From assembly GCF_003205295.1 (NCBI RefSeq), contig NZ_QJRP01000020.1:17446-81445 (forward strand): 64,000 bases of DNA, given 5' to 3'. Below, piece by piece: positions 22,627-30,934 of the stretch. The position numbers and the translations under genes are program-made. Positions within the stretch are counted from its first letter, which is position 1. The number at the start of each line of letters is the position of its first letter. Source of the DNA: Pseudomonas mosselii (GTDB lineage: Bacteria; Pseudomonadota; Gammaproteobacteria; Pseudomonadales; Pseudomonadaceae). Under the pieces are notes generated by a model, which was not told where the DNA came from, did no database searches, and saw only the letters and a program-made list of their open reading frames with translations.

Positions 22627-23382
22627 GTGGAGCAGCAGCAAGACAAACGGTTCGTCATCCTCGACACCGAGACCACCGGCATGCCGGTGGCCGAAGGCCA
22701 CCGCATCATCGAGATCGGTTGCGTCGAGGTCGTGGGCCGGCGCCTCACCGGGCGGCACTTCCACGTCTACCTGCAGCCCGACCGCGAGAGTGACGAGGGC
22801 GCGATCAACGTCCACGGCATCACCGACGCCTTCCTGGTCGGCAAGCCGCGCTTCGGCGATGTGGCCGAGGAGTTCTTCGAGTTCATCCAGGGCGCCACCC
22901 TGGTCATCCACAACGCGGCGTTCGACGTCGGCTTCATCAACAACGAGTTCGCCCGGATCGGCCAGCAGGATCGCGCCGACATCTCGCAGCATTGCCCGAT
23001 CCTCGACACCCTGATGATGGCGCGCTCGCGCCATCCGGGGCAGCGCAACAGCCTCGATGCGCTGTGCAAACGCTACGGCATCGACAACTCTGGCCGTGAG
23101 CTGCACGGCGCGCTGCTCGACTCGGAACTGCTGGCCGACGTCTACCTGGCGATGACCGGCGGCCAGACCAGCCTGTCGCTGGCGGGGGATGGCGCGCAGG
23201 GCGAGGATGGGCAGGGCAGCACCGGCAGTGAGATCCGTCGGATTACCGGTCGTGCGGCGGGTAAGGTGATCATGGCTAGCGAGGAAGAGCTCGAGGCCCA
23301 TGCCGAGCGTTTGGCGGCCGTCGCCAAGTCGGCGGGCGGGCCGGCGATGTGGCAGGTGCTGACCGAGGCCCCCGCCAGCTGA
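22627..23382 (+). CDS. dnaQ: DNA polymerase III epsilon subunit
   Basis: A 251-residue 3'-5' proofreading exonuclease of the replicative polymerase. Exo I is VILDTETTGM (Asp13, Glu15), Exo II is in TLVIHNAAFDVGFINNEF, and Exo III epsilon is in HGALLDSELLADVYLAMTGG. The C-terminal 60 residues, rich in Gly, Ala and Glu, are the tail that binds the alpha subunit. The start is GTG at 22627 with TTGGAG 7 bases upstream; no ATG lies near. Order rnhA-dnaQ is conserved in gamma-proteobacteria. Confidence 0.96.
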   Translation: MEQQQDKRFVILDTETTGMPVAEGHRIIEIGCVEVVGRRLTGRHFHVYLQPDRESDEGAINVHGITDAFLVGKPRFGDVAEEFFEFIQGATLVIHNAAFDVGFINNEFARIGQQDRADISQHCPILDTLMMARSRHPGQRNSLDALCKRYGIDNSGRELHGALLDSELLADVYLAMTGGQTSLSLAGDGAQGEDGQGSTGSEIRRITGRAAGKVIMASEEELEAHAERLAAVAKSAGGPAMWQVLTEAPAS

Positions 23383-23403
23383 TTCTCTGACAGTACCGGC
23401 CCT

Positions 23404-23468
23404 TTCGCGGGTAAACCCGCTCCCACAGGCAACCCCCCCGAACCTGTGGGAGCGGGTTTACCCGCGAA
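23404..23468. repeat. REP pair (inverted)
   Basis: TTCGCGGGTAAACCCGCTCC and its inverted partner GGAGCGGGTTTACCCGCGAA flank a short C-rich spacer. It lies in the intergenic region after dnaQ and could act as a terminator-like barrier. Confidence 0.88.
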
Positions 23469-23536
23469 GAGGCCGGCACTGACGACACCAGCCTCAACTA
23501 CCCTGAGGGGGAAGCCCCCGCAGAGGTAGCCGCCCG

Positions 23537-25780
23537 ATGTACAAGGACCTCCAGTTCCCTATCCTCATCGTCCATCGGGCGATCAAGGCCGACAGCGTCG
23601 CCGGCGAACGGGTGCGTGGCATCGCCGACGAACTGGCCAAGGACGGCTTCGCCATCCTCGCCGCCGCCGACCAGGCCGAGGCGCGCCTGGTGGCCGCCAC
23701 CCACCACGGCCTGGCCTGCATGCTGATCGCCGCCGAGGGCGTCGGCGACAACAGCCGCCTGCTGCAGAACATGGCCGAACTGATCCGCCTGGCCCGGCTG
23801 CGCGCGCCCAACCTGCCGATCTTCGCCCTGGGCGAGCAGGTCACCCTGGAGAACGCCCCGGCCGAGGCCATGGGCGAGCTCAACCAGCTGCGCGGCATTC
23901 TCTATCTGTTCGAAGACACCGTGCCGTTTCTCGCCCGCCAGGTGGCGCGGGCCGCGCACACTTACCTCGACGGTTTGCTGCCACCGTTCTTCAAGGCCCT
24001 GGTGCAACACACCGCGCAGTCGAACTACTCCTGGCACACCCCAGGCCACGGCGGCGGCGTGGCCTATCACAAGAGCCCGGTGGGGCAGGCATTCCACCAG
24101 TTCTTCGGCGAAAACACCCTGCGCTCGGACCTGTCCGTGTCGGTGCCCGAGCTGGGCTCGCTGCTCGACCACACCGGCCCCCTGGCCGCCGCCGAGGCGC
24201 GGGCGGCGCGCAACTTCGGCGCCGACCATACCTTCTTCGTCATCAACGGCACCTCCACTGCCAACAAGATCGTCTGGCACGCCATGGTCGGGCGCGGCGA
24301 CCTGGTGCTGGTGGACCGCAACTGCCACAAGTCGGTGGTCCACGCGATCATCATGACCGGCGCCATTCCCCTCTACCTGTGCCCGGAGCGCAACGAGCTG
24401 GGCATTATCGGGCCGATTCCGCTCAGCGAATTCACCCCGGCGTCGATCCAGGCGAAGATCCAGGCCCATCCCCTGGCTCAGGGGCGGCCGGCGCAGATCA
24501 AGCTGGCCGTGGTCACCAACTCCACCTACGACGGGCTGTGCTATCACGCCGGCCTGATCAAGCAGACCCTCGGTGCCAGTGCCGAGGTGCTGCACTTCGA
24601 CGAGGCCTGGTTCGCCTATGCCGCCTTCCACGCGTTCTTCGCCGGCCGCTACGCCATGGGCACGCCCCGTGGCGAGGATGGGCCGCTGTTGTTCAGTACC
24701 CACTCCACCCACAAGCTGCTGGCCGCCTTCAGCCAGGCGTCGATGATCCATGTGCAGGATGGCGCCTCACGCCATCTGGACCGTGACCGTTTCAACGAAG
24801 CGTTCATGATGCATATCTCCACCTCGCCGCAGTACAGCATCCTCGCCTCGCTGGATGTGGCCTCGGCGATGATGGAAGGCCCGGCCGGGCGCTCGCTGCT
24901 GCAGGAGATGTTCGACGAGGCCCTGAGCTTTCGCCGGGCGCTGGCCAACCTGCGCGAGCACATCGCCGCCGACGACTGGTGGTTCAGCATCTGGCAGCCC
25001 CCGCTGGCGCAGGGCGGCGAGCGCCTGGATGTGGCGGACTGGCTGCTGCAGCCGGGGGCCGACTGGCATGGCTTTGCCGAGCTGAGCGACGACTATGTGC
25101 TGCTCGATCCGCTCAAGGTCACCCTGGTGATGCCGGGAGCCGGTGGTGGGGCAGGCGAGCACGGCATTCCGGCCGCAGTGGTCAGCAAGTTTTTATGGGA
25201 GCGGGGGCTGGTGGTGGAGAAGACCGGCCTGTACAGCTTCCTGGTGCTGTTCTCGATGGGCATCACCAAGGGCAAGTGGAGCACGCTGCTGACCGAACTG
25301 CTGGAATTCAAGCGCCACTACGACGCCAATACCGCGTTGGCTGACTGCCTGCCCAGCGTGGTGACGCAGCAGCCGTCACGCTACCAGGGGCTGGGGCTGC
25401 GCGACCTGTGCCAGCAACTGCATGCCTTCTACCGCGGCAATGCCACGTCCAGGCAGCTCAAGTTGCTGTTCACCCGTTTGCCCGAAGTGGCGATGACCCC
25501 GGCCGAGGCCTATGACCGGATGGTGCGCGGGGAGGTGGAAGCGGTGCCGATCGAGCAACTGCTGGGCCGGGTCGCGGCGGTGATGCTGGTGCCGTACCCG
25601 CCGGGAATTCCCTTGATCATGCCGGGCGAGCGCTTCACCGAGGCGACCCGCTCGATCCTGGTCTACCTGGATTGCGCCCGGGCCTTCGACCACGGCTTCC
25701 CGGGTTTCGTCGCCGATGTGCATGGGCTGCAGCGCGAGGGGACGCTTTACACCGTCGATTGCGTCAAGGAATGCGGATGA
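23537..25780 (+). CDS. ldcA: lysine decarboxylase (Orn/Lys/Arg decarboxylase family)
   Basis: A 747-residue PLP enzyme of the fold type I, inducible/constitutive Lys/Arg/Orn decarboxylase class. In order: N-terminal wing domain (about 1-130), PLP domain with TPGHGGGVAYHKSPVG (PLP-binding HTPGH), FFVINGTSTANK, HFDEAWFAYAAFH (Asp contacting the pyridine nitrogen), and STHSTHK with the Schiff-base Lys393; then the C-terminal domain. The place next to dnaQ and the length match the P. putida/P. aeruginosa lysine decarboxylase LdcA, which makes cadaverine for the arginine-responsive lysine pathway. Arginine decarboxylase activity is the main alternative. The last 17 bases overlap the end of a convergent small gene. 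Confidence 0.88.
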   Translation: MYKDLQFPILIVHRAIKADSVAGERVRGIADELAKDGFAILAAADQAEARLVAATHHGLACMLIAAEGVGDNSRLLQNMAELIRLARLRAPNLPIFALGEQVTLENAPAEAMGELNQLRGILYLFEDTVPFLARQVARAAHTYLDGLLPPFFKALVQHTAQSNYSWHTPGHGGGVAYHKSPVGQAFHQFFGENTLRSDLSVSVPELGSLLDHTGPLAAAEARAARNFGADHTFFVINGTSTANKIVWHAMVGRGDLVLVDRNCHKSVVHAIIMTGAIPLYLCPERNELGIIGPIPLSEFTPASIQAKIQAHPLAQGRPAQIKLAVVTNSTYDGLCYHAGLIKQTLGASAEVLHFDEAWFAYAAFHAFFAGRYAMGTPRGEDGPLLFSTHSTHKLLAAFSQASMIHVQDGASRHLDRDRFNEAFMMHISTSPQYSILASLDVASAMMEGPAGRSLLQEMFDEALSFRRALANLREHIAADDWWFSIWQPPLAQGGERLDVADWLLQPGADWHGFAELSDDYVLLDPLKVTLVMPGAGGGAGEHGIPAAVVSKFLWERGLVVEKTGLYSFLVLFSMGITKGKWSTLLTELLEFKRHYDANTALADCLPSVVTQQPSRYQGLGLRDLCQQLHAFYRGNATSRQLKLLFTRLPEVAMTPAEAYDRMVRGEVEAVPIEQLLGRVAAVMLVPYPPGIPLIMPGERFTEATRSILVYLDCARAFDHGFPGFVADVHGLQREGTLYTVDCVKECG

Positions 25781-25982
25781 TCTCGACGCCGGTCTGGGCC
25801 AGCTCGAAGCGGTCGTCGCCCAGGTGGTTGACGCGGTCGCCGATGGCCAGTCGATAGCTGGTGACCGGCGCGCCGAGGGTGCTGCCGTCGGCCTGCAGGG
25901 TGGATTCCTGGAACTCGTGGACGGGGTAGATACGGCCTTCGGCGTCGCGGGCGTGGAACTGGCCGACCATTACTGCTGCCAT
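25764..25982 (-). CDS. small conserved hypothetical protein
   Basis: A 72-residue protein starting MAAVMVGQFHARDAEGRIYP. It looks like a small beta-rich domain (YPVHEFQEST, SYRLAIGDRVNHLGDDRFEL) and has no signal or membrane segment. The gene converges with the lysine decarboxylase and overlaps its 3' end by 17 bases. I remember a gene of this size at this place in P. putida, so it is probably real and conserved, but no function is known to me. Confidence 0.65.
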   Translation of the reverse strand: MAAVMVGQFHARDAEGRIYPVHEFQESTLQADGSTLGAPVTSYRLAIGDRVNHLGDDRFELAQTGVEIIRIP

Positions 25983-26140
25983 TTAGGTGGAAACCTCTGA
26001 ATCGTGTAGGAAATGTCTGTAGGCGTAGACCAGCGAAACGCCCGGGAAGTTTTCAGCCGAATGGAAAAAAAACGGGAAGCCGAGGAACGGTCATCTATAA
26101 CTAACAGGTCCCATTCCCAGAGCAGAGGTTGCAAAACGCC

Positions 26141-26701
26141 ATGAGCCAGGTCTATTCGGTAGCGGTCGTCGTCGGCAGCTTGCGCAAGGAGTCCTACAAC
26201 CGCAAGGTGGCCCGCGCGCTGTCTGAGCTGGCGCCGTCCAGCCTTGCCCTGCGGATCGTCGAGATCGGCGGCCTGCCGTTGTACAACGAAGATGTCGAGG
26301 CCGAGGGCGCGCCCGAGGCGTGGAAGCATTTTCGCGATGAGATCCGCCGCAGCGACGCGGTGCTGTTCGTCACCCCGGAGTACAACCGTTCGGTGCCGGG
26401 CGGGTTGAAGAATGCCATCGACGTGGGCTCGCGGCCCTATGGGCAGAGCGTGTGGGGCGGCAAGCCGGCGGCGGTGGCCAGCGTGTCGCCGGGGGCGATT
26501 GGCGGGTTTGGCGCCAATCACGCGGTGCGCCAGTCGCTGGTGTTCCTCGACATGCCGTGCATGCAGATGCCCGAGGCGTATATCGGCGGGGCGGCGACGC
26601 TGTTCGATGACAGCGGCAAGCTGAACGACAAGACCCGGCCCTTCCTGCAGGGCTTTATCGACAGGTTCGCGTCGTGGGTGAAGTTGAACCGGGCAGTCTG
26701 A
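26141..26701 (+). CDS. NADPH-dependent FMN reductase
   Basis: A 186-residue flavodoxin-like enzyme. Motifs: VVVGSLRKESYNRKVARAL (FMN phosphate loop, G-S-x-R-x-x-S-x-N), PLYNEDVE, VTPEYNRSVPGGLKNAIDVGSR (the NAD(P)H-dependent reductase signature P-E-Y-N-x-S-x-P-G-x-L-K-N-A-I-D) and GAIGGFGANHAVRQSLVFLD. Members reduce FMN, quinones, azo dyes or chromate. ATG 26141 is chosen; a TTG at 26129 in frame is possible because AGAGG lies closer to it. The gene is alone, divergent from the small gene at 25764, with a TATAAC -10-like sequence near 26095. Confidence 0.9.
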   Translation: MSQVYSVAVVVGSLRKESYNRKVARALSELAPSSLALRIVEIGGLPLYNEDVEAEGAPEAWKHFRDEIRRSDAVLFVTPEYNRSVPGGLKNAIDVGSRPYGQSVWGGKPAAVASVSPGAIGGFGANHAVRQSLVFLDMPCMQMPEAYIGGAATLFDDSGKLNDKTRPFLQGFIDRFASWVKLNRAV

Positions 26702-26730
26702 TGGTTCTCGGTTGTCTGCTCTGACGCCTT

Positions 26731-26810
26731 TGCGGGTAAACCCGCTCCCACAGGAAAATCACCGACTTCCAAGGCAGTGATATCCCTGTGGGAGCGGGTT
26801 TACCCGCGAA
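26731..26810. repeat. REP pair (inverted)
   Basis: TGCGGGTAAACCCGCTCCCA and its inverted partner TGGGAGCGGGTTTACCCGCG flank a 30-base spacer between the convergent FMN reductase and phnX genes. Confidence 0.88.
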
Positions 26811-26828
26811 GAAAGTAACACCGACCTG

Positions 26829-27656
26829 TCAGGAGGCCTGCGGCATCTCCCCCTTGGCCAACCGACGGTTGATATCGGCAATGACCTCGGGCAGCTCGTT
26901 GATGGTGTCGATCAGGTAGTGCGGGCGCGATGCGGCAAACATCCCATGGATCCGCTTGCGCTCGCTCTCCAGCTTCTCCGTGCTCAACGCCCGGTAGCCT
27001 TCCCAGGTCAGCCCCAGGGCATTGCCCGAGCACACCAGTGCCACGGTCCACATCCCGGCGCGGCGGCCTTCGAGAATCCCCGGCACGGTGTCGTCGACCT
27101 TCACGCAGGCGGCCACGTCGTCGATGCCCAGGGCAATCACGTTGGCCAGCGCCTGGGCCGGCCACGGGCGGCCGTTCGGCGTCTCGTCGGTGGCCACCAC
27201 ATGGTCGGCCACGTAGCCGTTCTGTGCGGCCAACTCGACCACCTTGTCCATCACCACCTTCGGGTAGCCCGAGCACGAGCCGATCTTCAGGCCGTCCTTG
27301 CGCAGCCCGGTCAGGGTGTCCAGGGCGCCTGGAATCAGCGCCGAGTGCACGGCGATCTTCTCGATCTGCAGCGGCATGAAGCGCTCGTAGATGGCGGTCA
27401 CGTCATCGTCGGTGGGCGTGCGGCCGAACACCTTGCGGTAGCGCTCGGCGATTTCCGGCACGTCGCACAGGGTGCGGATATGGTCCCACTTGCCCATGCC
27501 CATCGGGCCACGGGCTTCTTCGATGGACACCTGCACGTCGAACTCGGCGAAGGCCTCGACGAAGATCTGGGTCGGGGCGAACGAGCCGAAATCGACCACC
27601 GTTCCGGCCCAGTCGAGGATGGCGGCTTGCAGCTGGGTGGGGTTGCTGTAGTTCAT
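26829..27656 (-). CDS. phnX: phosphonoacetaldehyde hydrolase (phosphonatase)
   Basis: A 275-residue HAD-superfamily enzyme that cleaves the C-P bond of phosphonoacetaldehyde to acetaldehyde and phosphate. The HAD nucleophile is Asp15 in ILDWAGTVVDFG, and the Schiff-base lysine special to this family is Lys56 in RGPMGMGKWDHIR. Further HAD motifs are GSCSGYP and KVDDTVPGI. ATG 27656 is the conserved start. It follows phnW by 34 bases in the same operon, so the two complete the pathway 2-aminoethylphosphonate to phosphonoacetaldehyde to acetaldehyde plus phosphate. Confidence 0.96.
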   Translation of the reverse strand: MNYSNPTQLQAAILDWAGTVVDFGSFAPTQIFVEAFAEFDVQVSIEEARGPMGMGKWDHIRTLCDVPEIAERYRKVFGRTPTDDDVTAIYERFMPLQIEKIAVHSALIPGALDTLTGLRKDGLKIGSCSGYPKVVMDKVVELAAQNGYVADHVVATDETPNGRPWPAQALANVIALGIDDVAACVKVDDTVPGILEGRRAGMWTVALVCSGNALGLTWEGYRALSTEKLESERKRIHGMFAASRPHYLIDTINELPEVIADINRRLAKGEMPQAS

Positions 27657-27690
27657 GTGCGCGTTTTCCTTGAATTGGGTGGGCAGAAGG

Positions 27691-28797
27691 TCAGATGTCC
27701 AGCACTTCCATCTCCCGCAGCACGTCGGCCACGGCATTGACGGCGGCCTGCATGCCGTCGGCGCCGACCACGCCGATGCAGCCGACGCGGAAGGTCTCGA
27801 CCTGGGTCAGCTTGCCCGGGTAGAGGATGAAGCCCTTGGCCTTGACCCGCTCGTAGAAGTCCTTGAACTGGTAGCGCGGGTCTTTCGGCGCGTGGAAGGT
27901 GACGATGATCGGTGCCTGGATTGCGGCGGGCAGGAAGCTCAGCAGGCCGATTTTCGCCATGCCGTCGAGCAAGGTCTTGCAGTTGTCGGCGTAGCGCTGG
28001 TGGCGGGCGGGCAGTCCACCCTCTTCGTTGTACTGCTGCAGCGCTTCGTGCAGGGCGGCGACCACGTGGGTCGGTGGGGTGAAGCGCCACTGGCCGGTCT
28101 TGGCCATGTAGGCGTGCTGGTCGTGCAGGTCCATGGCCAGGGAGTGGGCGTTGCCCTCGGCGGCGGCCAGGGCGGCTTTCTCGGCGAAGACGAAGCCCAT
28201 GCCCGGCACGCCTTCCAGGCACTTGCCGGAAGCGGCGATCAGCGCCTCGAAGGGGATCTGGCGGGCGTCGATCGGCAGCGCGCCGAACGAGCTCATCGCG
28301 TCGATGATCAGGCGCTTGCCGTGGCGCCGGATCACCTGGGCGATCTCGGGCAGCGGGTTGAGGATGCCGGTGCTGGTCTCACAGTGGATCAGCGCCACGT
28401 GGGTCACGGCGGGGTCGGCGGCCAGCAGGCGGTCTACGTCGGCGGCGGTGGTTGGTTGGTCCTCGGCGGTCTCGAAGGTGCTGAAGTCGCGACCCAGCAC
28501 CTTGCAGATCTTCGCCAGGCGCTGGCCGTAGGCGCCGTTGATCAGCACCAGCACTTTGCCGTCACGGGGTACCAGAGTGCCGATGGCGGCCTCGACGGCA
28601 AAGGTGCCGCTGCCTTGCAGGGGCACGCAGTGGTGGCTGGCGCTGCCGTCGATGATGGCCAGCAGTTGTTCACACACGCTGGCGGTCAACTGGTTGAAGT
28701 CGCGATCCCACGAGCCCCAGTCCACGAGCATGGCCTGGCGGGTGCGGATCGAGGTGGTCAATGGACCGGGGGTCAGCAGGATCGGGGCGTTGCTCAT
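27691..28797 (-). CDS. phnW: 2-aminoethylphosphonate-pyruvate transaminase
   Basis: A 368-residue class V PLP aminotransferase that moves the amino group of 2-aminoethylphosphonate to pyruvate, giving phosphonoacetaldehyde and alanine. Landmarks: ILLTPGPLTTSIRTRQAML at the start, GSGTFAVEA, IHCETSTGILNPL and the PLP lysine Lys192 in ASGKCLEGVPGMGFV. ATG 28797 is used because of GAGGAACC upstream and the standard MSNAPILL start. First gene of the phnW-phnX operon, divergent from a LysR regulator. Confidence 0.96.
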   Translation of the reverse strand: MSNAPILLTPGPLTTSIRTRQAMLVDWGSWDRDFNQLTASVCEQLLAIIDGSASHHCVPLQGSGTFAVEAAIGTLVPRDGKVLVLINGAYGQRLAKICKVLGRDFSTFETAEDQPTTAADVDRLLAADPAVTHVALIHCETSTGILNPLPEIAQVIRRHGKRLIIDAMSSFGALPIDARQIPFEALIAASGKCLEGVPGMGFVFAEKAALAAAEGNAHSLAMDLHDQHAYMAKTGQWRFTPPTHVVAALHEALQQYNEEGGLPARHQRYADNCKTLLDGMAKIGLLSFLPAAIQAPIIVTFHAPKDPRYQFKDFYERVKAKGFILYPGKLTQVETFRVGCIGVVGADGMQAAVNAVADVLREMEVLDI

Positions 28798-28911
28798 TCC
28801 GTGGTTCCTCACTTGCGGTGGGCTGGAAACTTAGTGGGGCTAGGTTGCAATTCACCGATCCATCAATCAAATTGTTTGTAGATATGCCAGCTATAAGTAA
28901 GGCCGATAAAT

Positions 28912-29775
28912 ATGAACCTGTTCCAACTCCGCGCCTTCGACGCCGTCGCCCGCGAGGGCAGTTTCACCCGCGCCGCCGAGCGGCTGTTCATCAGCCAGCC
29001 GGCGGTCACCGGGCATGTGAAGGCGCTGGAGGAGCACTACCAGATCACCTTGCTGCGTCGCACCGCCCGGCGGGTCGAGCTGACCGAGGAGGGCACGCGC
29101 CTGGCGGCCATCACTCGGGCCATGTTCGGCCTGGCCGAAGAGGCCCAGGCAATGCTCGAGGCCAATCGGCAATTGCTGACCGGGCGCCTGGAGGTGGCGG
29201 CGGACGGCCCTCACCGGGTGATGCCGATGCTGGCGCTGTTGCGCGAACGCTACCCGGGGATCACCGTCAACCTGCGTCTGGGCAACGCACAGGAAACCCT
29301 CGCGGCGCTGCTTTCGGAGCACGCCGACGTGGCCGTGCTGACCGAGATCGAACCACGCAAGGGGCTGCACCTGCAAAGCCTGTGCGAGTCGCGGCTGTGC
29401 GCGTTACTGCCGGTGGGGCATGCCTGGGCGAAGGTCGAGGGCGATCTGCCGCTGGCCGAGCTGGACAAGCAGATCATGGTGCTGCGCGAACCCAGCTCGA
29501 CGACTCGCCGCACCTTCGACAAGGCCTGTGGCGGGGCTGGGGTGCAGCCACGCGTGTTGCTGGAACTGGACAGTCGCGAGGCGGTCACCGAGGCGGTGGC
29601 GGCGCAGCTGGGCATCGGTGTGGTGTCGTCCACCGAGGTGGCCAACGACCCCCGTGTGGTGGCCCGGCCGCTCGGTGGCGCCGGGCTGGTCAACCAGCAC
29701 ATGCTCGGCTGCCTGGAGCGACGCCGCGAGCTGCGTCTGATCCAGGCGTTTCTCGACCTGGATAGCGGGCAATAA
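28912..29775 (+). CDS. LysR family regulator of the phnWX operon
   Basis: A 287-residue LysR-type regulator. The winged helix-turn-helix is at residues 1-60 (LFQLRAFDAVAREGSFTRAA, then LFISQPAVTGHVKALEEHY) and the effector-binding domain covers about 90-285. It is divergent from phnW, with CAAATTGTTTG (28868-28878) in the 114-base gap as a possible recognition core. In this arrangement it is expected to activate phnWX in response to 2-aminoethylphosphonate, which gives use of this phosphonate as N, P or C source independent of phosphate starvation. The effector is inferred from the context. Confidence 0.88.
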   Translation: MNLFQLRAFDAVAREGSFTRAAERLFISQPAVTGHVKALEEHYQITLLRRTARRVELTEEGTRLAAITRAMFGLAEEAQAMLEANRQLLTGRLEVAADGPHRVMPMLALLRERYPGITVNLRLGNAQETLAALLSEHADVAVLTEIEPRKGLHLQSLCESRLCALLPVGHAWAKVEGDLPLAELDKQIMVLREPSSTTRRTFDKACGGAGVQPRVLLELDSREAVTEAVAAQLGIGVVSSTEVANDPRVVARPLGGAGLVNQHMLGCLERRRELRLIQAFLDLDSGQ

Positions 29776-29839
29776 GGCAGGCCTGGCGTTTTTTCCGTGC
29801 GGGCCTAAGATGGCCGGCAGATACCTGACTGGATTGTCG

Positions 29840-30856
29840 ATGAGCGAGAAAGACACCATCTCCATGCAACTGGTGCGCGAAGCCCTGTTGCAGACGTGCC
29901 CGGACGGCACGCCGGATGCCGTGCTGCTGGGCTGCGCGGGGATCGACGCGACCCAGCTCGAGCGGCCCGAGGCGCGGGTCAGCGCCGAGGCGTATGCCCG
30001 GCTTTGGCGGCTGCTGGCGCGTCGTTGCAACGACGAGTTCTTCGCCATGGACCCGCGTGGCCTGCGCAGTGGCAGCCTGGAGTTCCTCTGTCGGGCGAGC
30101 ATGGCCCAGCCCACCCTGGGCGAGGCACTGGACGTGGCCCTGGGGTTCCTGTCGCTGATGCTGGAGGACTTGCAACCGAGCCTGGTGCGTCAGCAGAGCC
30201 TGGCCGAGATCGTCATCAACGAGCCGCGCGACACACCGCGCCGGGCGTTCACCTACTTCACCTTCTGGATGATCGTCCATGGCGTTGCCTGCTGGCTGGC
30301 CGGAAGACGCATCGCGATCCTGGCCATCGAGCTGCGCTGCGCCGAGCCGCCCTTCTGCGACGATTATCGGGTGATGTTCTCGGAAAACCTGCACTTCGAG
30401 CGGCCACGCACGCGCATGATCATCAGCGCTGACTGTCTGGCAACGCCCATGCGGCGTACGCTGGTCGAGCTGCAGCGTTTCCTGGCCGAGGCGCCGGGCA
30501 ACATCCTGGTCAAGTACCGCGACCCCGACAGCCTGGCGCGGCGTACCCGCACCATGTTGCTGGGTCAGGAGCCGAGCACCTGGCCGGACGCCGAGCGCCT
30601 GGCCGCGAGTCTGTGCATGTCGGTGTCGACCCTGCGGCGGCGGCTGTCGGAAGAAGGGCACAGCTATCAGGGCATCAAGGACAGCGTGCGTCGGGAGCTG
30701 GCGATCGCCTGGCTGGCCGAAGCCGACCTGGGTCTGGCCGACATCGCCCTGCGCCTGGGATTCGCCGATGCCAGCTCGTTCTACAAGGCGTTTCGCAAGT
30801 GGTTCGGCTGCAATCCGGGGCATTACCGCAACCTGGTCCTGCCAGCGACGCCGTAG
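29840..30856 (+). CDS. AraC family transcriptional regulator (OruR/GbdR-unlike, 'arabinose-binding' type N-terminus)
   Basis: A 338-residue regulator with a C-terminal AraC helix-turn-helix (about residues 235-335: RLAASLCMSVSTLRRRLSEE, then DIALRLGFADASSFYKAFRK and WFGCNPGHYR). The N-terminal 200 residues are of the Arabinose_bd type found in regulators of fatty acid and alkane-type catabolism (RLWRLLARRCNDEFFAMDPR near its start). ATG 29840 is preferred over ATG 29810; neither has a strong ribosome binding site. In the conserved order it stands before the acyl-CoA operon at 35530-41085 and probably controls it, but here a 4.5-kb toxin-like gene separates the two. Confidence 0.87.
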   Translation: MSEKDTISMQLVREALLQTCPDGTPDAVLLGCAGIDATQLERPEARVSAEAYARLWRLLARRCNDEFFAMDPRGLRSGSLEFLCRASMAQPTLGEALDVALGFLSLMLEDLQPSLVRQQSLAEIVINEPRDTPRRAFTYFTFWMIVHGVACWLAGRRIAILAIELRCAEPPFCDDYRVMFSENLHFERPRTRMIISADCLATPMRRTLVELQRFLAEAPGNILVKYRDPDSLARRTRTMLLGQEPSTWPDAERLAASLCMSVSTLRRRLSEEGHSYQGIKDSVRRELAIAWLAEADLGLADIALRLGFADASSFYKAFRKWFGCNPGHYRNLVLPATP

Positions 30857-30904
30857 AGGGTTCGTTTCCCGCTGTCACGCTCGAGAGGCACTGGCTAGTG
30901 TCCG

Positions 30905-30920
30905 CTGTCCATATGAACAG
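30905..30920 (+). promoter_or_regulatory. LexA-like palindrome before the NEL toxin gene
   Basis: CTGTCCATATGAACAG has the CTG-N10-CAG form of the SOS box, with perfect CTGT/ACAG ends and a CATATG core; 14 of 16 positions are self-complementary and 12 of 16 match the gamma-proteobacterial consensus. It ends 14 bases before the ATG and just before the ribosome binding site (CAGGATG). LexA control would be like that of many bacteriocins and phage-linked toxins. Binding is not shown. Confidence 0.5.
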
Positions 30921-30934
30921 CAGGATGCGACCCC

